This document shows positions 21,878 through 32,818 of a stretch of 64,000 nucleotides of DNA, piece after piece. Position numbers and translations under genes: made by a program. A model generated the notes under the pieces. The model made no database searches. It worked only from the letters and a program-made list of their open reading frames with translations, and was not told the origin of the DNA. Source of the DNA: Aaosphaeria pasadenensis (Eukaryota; Ascomycota; Dothideomycetes; Pleosporales). The stretch spans positions 434,001 through 498,000 of the forward strand of contig JAKLMB010000012.1 in the NCBI GenBank assembly GCA_022813625.1, in the 5' to 3' direction. The stretch's first letter is position 1, and every line of letters starts with the position of its first letter.

Positions 21878-23775
21878 ATGTCATGGATCGCAGTCAATTT
21901 CCAGCTTGTCAAGTATTCCTCCGTGGAAGGCACCCACTGGTTCTACGATCCTGTGCATCCGTCCACCATCCAATTCCTGCTAGATAGCCAATGGCAACCG
22001 TGGGATGTCGGGTGGGTGAAGCAGCGAGCTCAGGACCCGGAAATCCGACGAATTGCAGAAGACGCAGAAATCCGACTGGTCCATAATCCTTCCTTTGGCT
22101 ATCGGCCTTGGCCAACGCACTCTCCAACAACCTCAACACCGCAAGATAGCTCTTTGCCTGTCGGCGTTCATCCAATATCTCACAGAGTACCTCAATCTCC
22201 CCTCGAAAGCAACACTTCATCTTCGTCAAAGGCCGGATCATTCGCCCATCACCGCTACAATAGCTTACCTCAGCTCTCAACCAGCCCAATCTCTCCTCTT
22301 ACTACTGGATCCAATCAATCACTCCAAAGTCCAGCTTCATATAGTTCACCATACTCTGCCCAGCGTTCTCACCTGACCACAGTTGCTGCTACGCCGTTGA
22401 CATCGATCATAACTGCAAAGCCTCAACAGTCACAGCACCCAGCCGCTCTCCAGCAACTGAATCCCCCAGAATTAGCACCAAGGGAACAGCACCGTGGTTC
22501 CATCCCACCCCCCACTCCTCCACTTGAATACTCGCCATCGACTACTGGCGGATCAGATCCCCCAGAGTATACAACCCGAGAACAGCCCAAATCATCCTCC
22601 TATTCACAAACGGCGATTGCATACCCGCCATCCGCCCACGAAGCCTCTTCTGCTCCGATCCATGTATCGGTCAACCGAGAAACGAAGATCCTACTCTCCC
22701 TGGATGGGGATGGCATCCGTGGGGTCACGGCTGCTCTGCTCGTAGAATCATTGGTCAATGCAGTATGCAGCAGACTGGGTCGACAGTTGGACCCACACCA
22801 GATCTTCGATCTCATGGGTGGTGTATCAACAGGGGGACTGTTGGCAATCATGATAGGTCGACTGCGAATGAGGGCCCACAAAGCAAGAGAGGCGTACTCG
22901 GACATTGTCAAACATGTATACAATGACAAGTTTGAGTTCTTCTCTTCGTTCGCCCCGGATGCAAATGCCACACCACATACTCAGGTAGATCGAGGCTTGG
23001 AACAGAGCATCAAGGACATGGTGATCAGCCAGGATGTGAATCCGGAAGAAAAGTTCTTTGACGAGCGGCCTGGCGCTACTAAAGTGTAAGTATACACGCA
23101 GCGCAATGTGGACTCCATGACCAACTAATCCTTCCCAGCTTCACAATCTCCACTAAGGTCGAGATCGGATGCAATCAGGCGGCCGCGATCATTCGCTCGT
23201 ATCCGACCCGTCGAATGGCAGGACCCGAGGTCGACCCCGATCTCTCGCTATGGCAGGCTATTCACTATACTCTGGCCGCACCTCGCTACATATCTAATGA
23301 AAGTTCCCGCGAGCGGAGGACCATCATCGAACCCGGCTTCGTCGACTACGGCGCCTCCAAGAACAACCCTGTCCGCGACCTCTTCTACGAATGCCGAAAG
23401 CTCTATAGCTACGGCAACGACACGATGGTCATAGTCTCCATCGGCACCGGCACAGGCTGCGACCGACTCTGCGAGGTAACCGACATGGCCAACAGCGTGG
23501 AAGACCGTAAGGTCGAGGCCAAGTTCGCAGGCGACAAATTCGAAGCCGACATGCACGACCTGAGAGATCGGGGCTGGATGAAATACTTCCGGTTCAACGT
23601 ACCCGACCTATTCGATGTGCCGTTGGATGAATCTGGCCAATTAGACCACCTTATGATGAAGACGCACGCCTATCTGGCGCAGCCAGATGTCACTCAGCAG
23701 TTCTACGGGTGCGTCGAGGCGATTGCGGCGACTTTGGTGGGCGACCTGAAGGCGTGGCCGAGAACTGCCCTCTGA
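21878..23775 (+). CDS. Stand-alone patatin-like phospholipase with novel N-terminal region
   Basis: Two exons (21878-23085, 23139-23775) give 614 residues. The patatin domain starts near 271: oxyanion-hole GDGIRG (277-282), nucleophile elbow GVSTG with Ser317, and the catalytic Asp472 in VDYGASKNNPV, where most patatins read DGG or DGA. Likely a serine lipid acyl hydrolase. The closest look-alikes I know are the patatin domains at the front of fungal NLR-type proteins, but here no NB-ARC/NACHT or TPR region follows; the protein ends soon after the domain. The first 80 residues are Trp-rich (MSWIAVNFQL, WFYDPVHPST, SQWQPWDVGW) and match nothing I recognise; residues 80-260 are Pro/Ser/Gln-rich and probably disordered. 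There is no signal peptide. Confidence 0.85.
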
Positions 23776-25164
23776 TGCAATGTCTTCTGAAGGACATGTG
23801 CTAGAGGGTCTATCTAATGAAATATATCCACGGAGACGTATACTCTTACGATATCACAAACTCTTTCCTAACCATCAACAAGAGACACGAAGCCAATCTA
23901 CCGATCAGAAAGGACAAAAGCACGTTAATGATTAACGACTACGAGTATGTATCAGGGATAACGGAAAGTTAACTACGAAAAGGGCCTCAGATTTTTTATT
24001 TTCGGGAAATTTGCATATTTTCGGTGGGCGTACTCACGGCTGAACACATTATTTATCTAGGTACTTAGGTATGGGATGGCATAACTTTTCGGTCGATCAT
24101 GAATTAATGATTTCATTTTCTGAAACGGCCGGTGTATGGATTACAATAAATGGTATTCAAATACATTTTCTTTTGCTTCTTGCTTTTGAGATAATGAACG
24201 AATAAAATTGAATAGATCTTCACGTGTTATCGCTCGTGCACGACAAGCAACTTCATCAGCTATACCTAAAGGAACTCAGCTGCTCATATATTGTTGCGAA
24301 CGTTTCTATGTCCCGAGATCTTAACATTGGGTTTCATTAGATTACTATTCTACTTACTACCTCTTATTTGACCTTCTGCGGCAATGTACCATGTGTGTAA
24401 CCCTTCGACAACCATTCACTCAACCTTTCCAGTATTCAACTTACGACTAAATGACATCACGCATCTATCTCAAATTAATCCTCCAACACCCAGGCAAACA
24501 TTCTCGCATGTTGCGCCCGTAAGCCACGCCGCACTCTCCAACCCCCCAAAACCGACATGAACATGGTGATCATGACGCAACACCGGAATCCTTCCTCTTG
24601 GCAACGTACCGCATCCCATGGGGAAGCACAAACCCCACATTCACAATAGGCTGTATTGTACCTCGTATGCTTTTTGCGAACGAACGAGTCTGGATTCTCG
24701 CTTCTGGCGTGTCTCACACAGTTCCTTGGCCGTGGAGAACAAGCACGCCAGTGGCTGGCTTTGCATGCTTTGTACAGCGTGCTTGCTGGACGGAAGCTCG
24801 CACAAGGCGGCACGGCTTTGTCTTGGAGGGCCTTGGTGACGACACTGGGTGGCATGGGTGTGGTGTAAACTGCATTCCCGCAGGTTCGAATCTTCGATGT
24901 AGATTTGCATGTATCTCGATGGGTGGTATTGTCCACCATGCGCCTGCCGCGTCTGGCTTGATGTCCAGGATTGTGAGACTTGTTCGGGTCGATTCTCCGA
25001 TGAGGAGGATCGCGTGCGCGGTGCAAATGTGCAAGTATATGTTTGCGTTGTGACCTTGTTCGTCTCTGAGACTTGTTTTCATTCTCCTCCTCGACGTCTT
25101 GCTTTCCCCTCCTTTCCTTCATCCTGTCTTTCTAGCCTCCTTCATATCTGAGGCCCATATCATC
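23776..25164. other. Gene-poor stretch upstream of the MFS gene
   Basis: About 1.4 kb. The part from 23776 to about 24470 is AT-rich. The remainder holds a 215-codon minus-strand frame (24475-25122) that runs into the MFS promoter and is Arg/Cys-rich with no family character, so I do not call it. Confidence 0.55.
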
Positions 25165-26944
25165 ATGGCGACCGTGGAGCCCAACCAGCCCACCGCGGTT
25201 CCAGAAACCGAGCGCGACCCCAACTACGGCGAGGGCCGCGACGTGGACCAAGAAAAGACCGACCGCATCGTGACCCAAGACAATAGAGTTGAGCTCCAAG
25301 ACTCAGACGCCTGGGACAAGCTGGGCTACAGCTTCCCAACATGGCGCAAGTGGCAGATCCTCTGCGTCGTCTTCCTCATCCAGGTATCCATCAACAGCAA
25401 TGCGTCTATGTACGCCAACGCCGTCACGGGGATACACGAGAAGTTCGGCGTCACGAAGCAGACCGCCCGTGTGCCGCAGTTGCTCTTCCTCGTGGCGTAT
25501 GGGTTCGGATGCGAGCTCTGGGCGCCGTGGTCAGAGGAGTATGGCCGTTGGCCTATCCAGCAGCTTAGTCTGTTCCTGGTGAACATGTTCCAGATCCCGT
25601 GTGCGCTGTCGAAGAACTACGGGACGTATGTCATCTGTAGGTTCCTCGGTGGTTTGTCGACGGCTGGCGGGTCAGTCACTCTCGGAGTGCTGGCTGATAT
25701 GTGGGAACCTGATGAGCAAGAGTACGCTGTTGCATTTTTGGTTCTATCCAGCGTCGGTGGTAGCGTTATTGGCACGCTCATTGGCGGTTTCGTGGAGGCG
25801 TATCTGAGCCTGCCGTGGGTATTTTGGATGCAACTAATACTCGGTGGGTTCGTGCAGTTGGTCCATCTGGTATGCAATCCGGAGACCAGATCGACTATCT
25901 TGCTTGACCGAGAGGCACGAAGGAGGAGGAAGACGGGCGAAGATCCCAACTGCTATGGGCCGAATGAGATTAGGACTAAGAGGATGTCCTTTAAGGAGTT
26001 CCGTACCATCTTCTGGAGGTATGTCGTCCTGTGTTTTGGGGGCGAAAATCAACGTGCTGACTCAGTTGACAGACCTTTTTACATGTTCTTCACTGAGCCG
26101 ATTGTTCTCTGGCTATCGTTGCTGTCTGGATTTAGCGATGCTCTGATCTTCACATTCCTCCAATCTTTCCAACCGGTGTATGAGCAATGGGGATTTGGCA
26201 CAATCGGTGTGCACCTAGCCTTCCTTCCGTAAGTTTCGTTCCCTTCTCTTTACATCCAGAATCTCACTCATACCAACTTAGTCTTCTCATCGGGTACATT
26301 CTATCCTACCTCTCCTACCTACCCTCGATCCGCCACTTCCGTGCAAAGCGCCGTAAAGACCCCAACAACGTGAAACCCGAGGCACGACTGTGGTGGCTCC
26401 TCTTCCTCGCTCCTCTCGAAACAATCGGCCTCTTCGGCTTCGCATGGACATCCTTAGGACCCGATTACGGCATCCCCTGGATAGCCACCATGATCTTCTC
26501 CTGCATGGTTGGCATCGCAAATGTAATCCGTTCCCCTTCCCTCGCAACAGCGTTGAAGACTAACATCACACACAGTACGCAATCTACCAATCCTCAATCG
26601 ACTACCAAACTGCCGCCTACGGACCGTACGCCGCCAGCGCAACCGGCGGCAACGACCTAGCCCGAGACTTCCTCGCTGGTATTGCCGCCCTGTATTCCAC
26701 GCCAATGTACACCAAGATCCCTGGTCGACCCCTCGAGTATGCGTCCACCATTCTTGCATGCATGGCTATTCTGGTCACTATCCCGGTGTATATAGTGTAC
26801 AAAAAGGGGCCTGAGATCAGAGAGAAGAGCAAGTTTGCGCAGAGTTTGGATAAGAGTAGGGAGGCGAGCAAGGAGAAGAGGAGGAAGAGTGGGGTCGGTA
26901 GGAAGGATGTTATAGAGGAGAAGTGGAGGAAGGATAGTGTTTAA
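25165..26944 (+). CDS. MFS transporter, DHA1 (drug/polyamine exporter) type
   Basis: Membrane exporter of the major facilitator superfamily. Four exons (25165-26018, 26073-26228, 26282-26522, 26576-26944) give 539 residues. A hydrophilic N-terminus of about 60 residues is followed by the first membrane segment (KWQILCVVFLIQVSI). Family signatures include WAPWSEEYGRWP (motif A variant), FLGGLSTAGGSVTLGVLADM, and RPFYMFFTEPIVLW, rebuilt across intron 1 and typical of the fungal polyamine/multidrug DHA1 branch. GFAWTS lies in the second half. The C-terminal tail is long and strongly Lys/Glu/Arg-rich (KEKRRKSG). Substrate cannot be told from sequence; drug or polyamine export is the usual role. 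Confidence 0.85.
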
Positions 26945-27204
26945 TTTTTTTAATTGTGATGGTAGTTTTGGCATGATGTTGATATTTTTCCTTCCTTTCT
27001 TGAGGTCAAGTCGTCTGCGGGGTGTTTCGCTACTCCACGAGGAATTCTATGACTTGTACGACTAATTGTTTTTAGTTCACAAGGTTTGGATATGATCACT
27101 TAGTGTAATGATAATGAACAAATACTCTCATACGAATGAGGGCTATGCATGTTATATTACCACGTCTCTTGATACTTCTTATAAGTAACCCTCTTTTTTT
27201 CGTT

Positions 27205-29108
27205 TCAGGACTCTCTTACAAACTCCAACTTCCCCATACTGTCCCTTTGAAGTCGTATGTGAACCCGTTGCGCTACTTTTTCCAGGTACCAAGCTGTGTC
27301 ATTATGCCTTAAGATTTCGTCGGAGATGTTGTCCAGGTCTTCAGGCACTACGACTTGTTTGTGAAAGTATCCGGTCAGCGCTGATGACTTATACATTTGC
27401 TGTGCAGTGCTCGATTCCGACATGGTGAACACGAGAAACAACACTGTAGCAAATGTCACGGCACATGGGAATATAGCCCACCGCCACCGTACATGTACGT
27501 ACGGCTCTGGACCGAAGGCCACACCTGACAGCTTGATCGAAGCGAAGTTTTGTTCGCTACGCAGGAAGGAGTTGACAATCTTGGTCAAAGTTCCGGAAAA
27601 GTCCGCCGCTGTCGTGTTGATCAAATATTCGGACGCCATCTCCATGCCTAGGAGGCTATTTGCAACGCCGGCGAGGGAGTCTCCGAATACCTTTCGCGAC
27701 TCAGAATGTAGTTGGAACAGAGGTGGATATTGGTCTACCCCAAAGAAATTGGCGTCACTATGGCAGCCGAATTTAGTGCCCGAACCACAATTGACGCTCA
27801 GATTGAGAGGTTTGGTAGTCGTATCATCTAGAGATAACTCCCCGCGGTCGATTTTGATATTACTGCTGTATTGTCCGCAGAATGTGACGTCACATTTCCG
27901 CGTCAAGACCTCTATGCCATGCCAATCGTCGAGGTCCTCGTAAGCTGGAAACTTGGAATGCAGCCGTGACTCATGCACCGAAACAATTACATCGGAGGTA
28001 TAGTAATTGACTGGGACATAGTGGGGATTGCTTCGGCCTTCTCCCCAGCTACCGACGTTGAAGGGTTCGTCAATCCAGAAGATATTTACCGACCCGAGTG
28101 CTCGAAATATATCGTTCAATTCTTTATACACAGATATCACGGTGCCGTTGATATCGAGTCGGCCGGTTATGGTTGAATCGTTCAGACTCTTCGCGTACGC
28201 ATAGAAGCGATACCAATCCTCACCATTGGCCTTTGCCGCAGCTTTGAATTCGCTCAGATTCGAGAATTCGATTTTCTCCTCCTTTCCGGACCCATATCGT
28301 ATGTTTAAATCAACATCGTTCAAGACTGTTTCCTGGCATTTACTGCATGCGGCCAAAGACCAATGGTCTGGAATACCACATTCGCCAGTTGGGCAGTACG
28401 TGTAATGATCATACTGCCCTGTCAGATTTGGCAGAAATTGCATGAGTTCTTTCATGAGGACGAGCTGGGACCCTTTTAATGAAATGTTAGGTCCACCTGC
28501 GCTTCCATTGTGTTGACGTTCTTACCTTTGGTATCGCTGAATTCAATCGTCGCCAACGCAAAATTGTTCGCTATCCTCATATATCCCGTTTCATTTCTCA
28601 GCGGTAAACTCCTCGATCGGATGTCTATGATCTGCTGCGTGAAAGGCTCAAACACAATGATGAGTACCGTCAGCGCTGCGCCCAACAAGGCCAATTTATC
28701 AACCCCGGCTTTCAACATCTTCCAAGGAAACACGAGCGAGCCCCACGGTCCTCGACTCGCATCATCGAATATCTGAAGCTGGCCCAACCTAGCCCCGCCA
28801 GCCCGCTCGAAATGGTTCCATTTCAACTGACTTATCCCTTCGGCGAGGACGACGAGAAGTGCGGACTTTGCGATTGTCGAGCAGAGTGCAATGAAGGAGT
28901 TGAGTTGGATAGGTAGGTGCCATGCGCTGAGCGGCTGACCATTCGTCTTGAGCAGTATTATAAAGATGACCCCTGTCGCTACCAAGCTAACAATGATAGC
29001 GCAAATCTCCCACCACCAGTTTCGTGCAACTTCATGTAGTTTCCTCCTTTTCACAAACTGCTCAATTGGAGGAGCGCTGGCGGTGTCCCATGAGGCTCCA
29101 GATCCCAT
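27205..29108 (-). CDS. DUF3176 fungal membrane protein
   Basis: Two exons on the minus strand (29108-28526, 28472-27205) give 616 residues. The DUF3176 core is visible: NWWWEICAIIVSLVATGVIF (first membrane segment), NSFIALCSTIAKSALLVVLA (second), EGISQLKWNHF, and the hallmark FDDASRGPWGSL. A third hydrophobic segment (KLALLGAALTVLIIVFEPF) follows, and a fourth near the C-terminus (WAIFPCAVTFATVLFLVFTM) leaves a large, Cys- and N-glycosylation-sequon-containing loop between them, probably outside the cytoplasm. Function of the family is unknown. The start at MGSGASWDTASAPP is the first ATG of the frame, which is open further upstream, so a short additional 5' exon is possible. Confidence 0.8.
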
Positions 29109-31281
29109 TGCCGAGGAATTAAAAGCTGTGGCTAGAAAACTATGCAAGTATCTTGTGTCACCAACACTGGGGCCGCAACTATATGTTTCCCAGATACAAG
29201 CGTTGGCATATATGATGATGATGGATTACTAGACATTAACCGCTGCACTTTAGGTGATAAGCCACAACACTGCAACTCAATAAAAGCGACTGTTCCATCA
29301 TGTCGCCGATTCTAGAGGAAAAGCAACTTTCAAGACCAAAAATGCCTTACGGACCAAGTCTGGACCATATTAAAGGCTGCCATCGTACATTCGCTACCAT
29401 GTAACGTTCAATATAATAGATGAACTCTGAACAACGATTGGCTACCCGGGGGTAGCACCCCGGTCAGTCGAAATTCGTAGGATTCCACAACATAGATAAT
29501 GGAGGAACAACTTCAACAAACTACTGTGATAAAGCAAGATCTATCATACACAGACTGAGAGAGTCATTAGGCGAAAGTATACGTTGAGTACTATACATCT
29601 ACTCTGGCTCTCATTGATGGATTAGGTCTTCTAACGCAACTTCCGGAGTGTGACTGTAACATTGCGATGACTGTATATGCAGCTTATGTGATAACAGGCA
29701 ATTTGTTCACCTTTGGTTATATCTGTTGAAATGATGTAGCAACATGTACCGAAATACTGCATCATTCCAGCATCGCTGATGCCTAGCAAGAATGCCTACC
29801 GCACCCGGATTACACTGGACCAGAAGCTACTCATCCTCTCAATGCTTAGCAGTGTCTGAATCGCACTGGATGTAAATGATGTATGTCGGATTTGCATTGT
29901 ATGCAAATGTCGACTGAAAGTCACTCATGTAATTAGAGGGAGCTATGGGAGAGTCAATTCCACAGCACTCGACAAGTGTGGAGCACTACTATCTGAATGA
30001 TGAATGGAATCGTCAGCACGATATTCTTTACATGCCAATGAACGAGCACTTACCAGTCACTTATCACAGTAGACTAGAGGATCGCATACTCCTGCACCAC
30101 ATCAGACATCTATATCGCCCTAAAAACCTTATCCTCAAACTACATTGACTTTTCTGAAACGCCAGTATCACAACAATAGCACCCAATCGCTCGCCCTATA
30201 CATATGTACGTACGTCGCGCCTCCACTATATACCCACGACATTCTCTTGGCTGGACAAAGCGCTACGAATACGCTACCGCGCTACCTAACCATACACTTC
30301 CAATCCGATACGCTGCTGTACGGTGCGAGCTAACCGTATCAGGCTAACCTAGCGATTCGCCGTATATCGATTCAGGCACTGGAGTGCGAGTGCGATTTCG
30401 AAACGTCTGTATCCCTGAGTCTCTGGGCTAGACGTTGAGATTGCATGAGTCGCTTTTCAGCTCGGTGCCGTTCCCGGCGGTTGATGGGCTGGGATTGAGG
30501 GTTATTTTTGGTTATGGTAGTGAAAGACGTTGGAGTTTGAATTACAAGAGCGATCGTAGCGATTAGATCACAGTGTGAAATACACTGATCAATTGCTCTG
30601 AATGAAGAGTTTCATAGATATAGAACTAAATTTGAATGTCACTTTGCCAGCTATCATCTAGTAGTTTGAAGAGGCCGCTGTCATACTACAACATCGAGTC
30701 CATTGTCAGTGTCATTACCCTAAAAGAAGCTCCTCATTTCCAACCACCAATTCCACAAAGTGACGCGTCCCCGGATTACCATATATCCACAATATTATCT
30801 TTCGATAAATCCCACGATGCCTTCTTTTCGGTGTAGACCAATCCATCGACTGCCTCAGGCGTCGTAAATCCCCGTGGCTGTGCCTTGGCCCCTGCACCAC
30901 AGTGCACCACCGTATATCGTACAGCGTATCATGTGGGTCCTGCGTAAACGGTTCGTGCCGTTTACACCACCCCCTAATTCGGCAATGCTGGGAAGTCTAG
31001 TCCATATCCAATGTTTTTTCGTACCATTGTTATTGCAGGTAGGTATATATGCTAAAGACTACTCCTAGAAAAATTGATCATACTATTCAAACTGTACATC
31101 CTTCGCTTCGTCTCATACTAGACCGACTGATCTTTACTCGAATTCGTTCATTCATTTTCATTTTACTATTTTTGGATTTTCGATTTTAGATATCTAGGAC
31201 CATTCACTCACTCACCCACTCACATCCAACGGACATCAAATTACCTTTTTCCAATTCAATTCACGTTTTCCTTGATTCACA
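29109..31281. other. 2.2-kb gene-poor stretch between the DUF3176 and RTA1 genes
   Basis: The longest non-coding interval in the window. No frame over about 67 codons has protein character. A GC-rich perfect palindrome GCTACCCGGGGGTAGC sits at 29441-29456 within AT-richer sequence. The last few hundred bases are probably the RTA1 promoter. No transposon ORF or terminal repeat was found. Confidence 0.55.
29441..29456. repeat. 16-bp GC-rich perfect palindrome
   Basis: GCTACC-CGGG-GGTAGC is an uninterrupted inverted repeat, followed immediately by the related GGGGTAGCACCCC. Could form a hairpin; role unknown. Confidence 0.7.
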
Positions 31282-32195
31282 ATGGCAGGCGAACATGGCA
31301 TCTACAAATACGAACCCAACAAAATCGCGTGTATCGCCGCAGCCGGCCTCTTCGGCGCCAGCGCTCTAATCCATCTCTTCCAAATGATACGGTCGAAAGC
31401 CTGGTTCTACACATCCTTCGTCGTCGGAGCCATCAGTAAGACCCCCCACCCTCCAGACCCCAACCCAACATTTCCCTCCAATGGAACAGTCACTAACGAC
31501 CTTCCGCAGTGATGACAGCAGGCTACGTCTTCCGCTACATCTCCGCCAACGACCCCTCCTCCCTGGGCCCCTACATCGGCCAATCCCTCTGCATCATCCT
31601 CCCACCCTCTCTCTACGCCGCCACAATCTACATGATCTACGGCCGCCTCGTCCTCTTCGTCGACGCCGCCGACGCCTCCGTAATCCGCCCCACCCGCGTG
31701 ACCAAAATCTTCGTCATCGGCGACGTCTTCGGGTTCCTCCTCCAGTCCTCCGGCGGAGGTATGATGGCGCAGGTCAGCATGGCAGACATGGGACAGAAGA
31801 TCATGTTGATCGGTCTGTTCGTGCAGTTGCTGTTCCTCGGGTTCTTCCTGTTCATCTCGCTGGTCTTCTGGAAGAGGATGAATAAGAGCACAAGGCACTA
31901 CACGGTCCCGCAGTACGGGAAGCATGGGTGGAAGGCGCTGTTGAAGATGGTGGTGTGTGCGGCGGTCATCATCATTGCGAGGTGCGTGTTTAGGGTTATT
32001 GAGTTCGCGCAGGGGCATGATGGGTATCTGGTCAGTCATGAGATTTACCTGTATATCTTTGATTCCGCGCCTATGTTCTTGGTGCAGGCGATGATGCATT
32101 TTGTGTATGCGGCGAAGGTGTTTGGGATTGGGAATTTTGCGAAGTTGGGGAAGAGTGAGAGTGTTATTGAGTTGAATCAGAGGGGGTATGTGTAG
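31282..32195 (+). CDS. RTA1 domain protein (seven-helix membrane protein)
   Basis: Member of the fungal RTA1/RSB1 family of 7-TM proteins linked to lipid translocation and resistance to toxic lipids or drugs. Exons 31282-31435 and 31510-32195 give 279 residues; the 74-bp intron falls between GAI and MMTAGYVFR, restoring the family pattern of a Tyr/Arg-rich third segment (GYVFRYIS). Further family features are YIGQSLCIILPPSLYAATIY, the second-half FVIGDVFGFLLQSSGGGMM and the late EIYLYIFDSAPMFL. The length is typical. The actual transported or sensed molecule is unknown. Confidence 0.9.
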
Positions 32196-32818
32196 GAGGG
32201 TGTCGTGGGCTGTTCGAGATCGGTTAACTTAAAGGGCATTGGCGATAGACGATGGGCATTATACGTAGCGTACTCACAATCTAGTTTCTTTTTTGGTCAG
32301 CTTCCGGATTTCTTTAGATGTCAAGAATAATAATTCCAATATCATGATTAACAGATCATCGGCCCATAGCTTTATTGGTGTGGAAGATGGGAAAGTGATC
32401 CACAACAGCCCTTTGACCCCTTTTTGATGACTAACTAAGCGCACTAAAGGCATTTTCAACAACTTATCTTCTTGATAGGCTGGCAAAACATACAGCTCCT
32501 ATGTCAAACACTGCAAGACTGAGAAAGGCACGTAATTTCATCGTACGTCTTTGAGTTGTGAGTTCAATGGTGTGAAAATGTAGGCAAATGTTGTAAGAAT
32601 GACTTCATAAAATACACGCACAATCGAGCAGAAGAAATAACAGGGTATAATCAGGGTCGAAACCTCCGCGAATGAAAAGTAACATCGCCAAAACGCCTGA
32701 TCATCGAACGTGGAAAGAAAATGTTAACACGCTCTCTCGAGAAGATGAGATGAAATGACAATCAGCCAAAATATGATGAGATGGGTGCTTTGCTGCTAAT
32801 GATAAAGAAATGCCCAGG
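32196..32818. other. Convergent intergenic region RTA1 / MINDY
   Basis: About 620 bp of AT-rich 3' flanks; nothing else seen. Confidence 0.6.

Noticed and set aside
24880..24905. B-box-like GGTTCGAATCTTCG
   Set aside because: No A box, no cloverleaf stems around it.
24475..25122. 215-codon minus-strand open frame
   Set aside because: Arg/Cys/His-rich without family character, overlapping the MFS promoter; likely chance.
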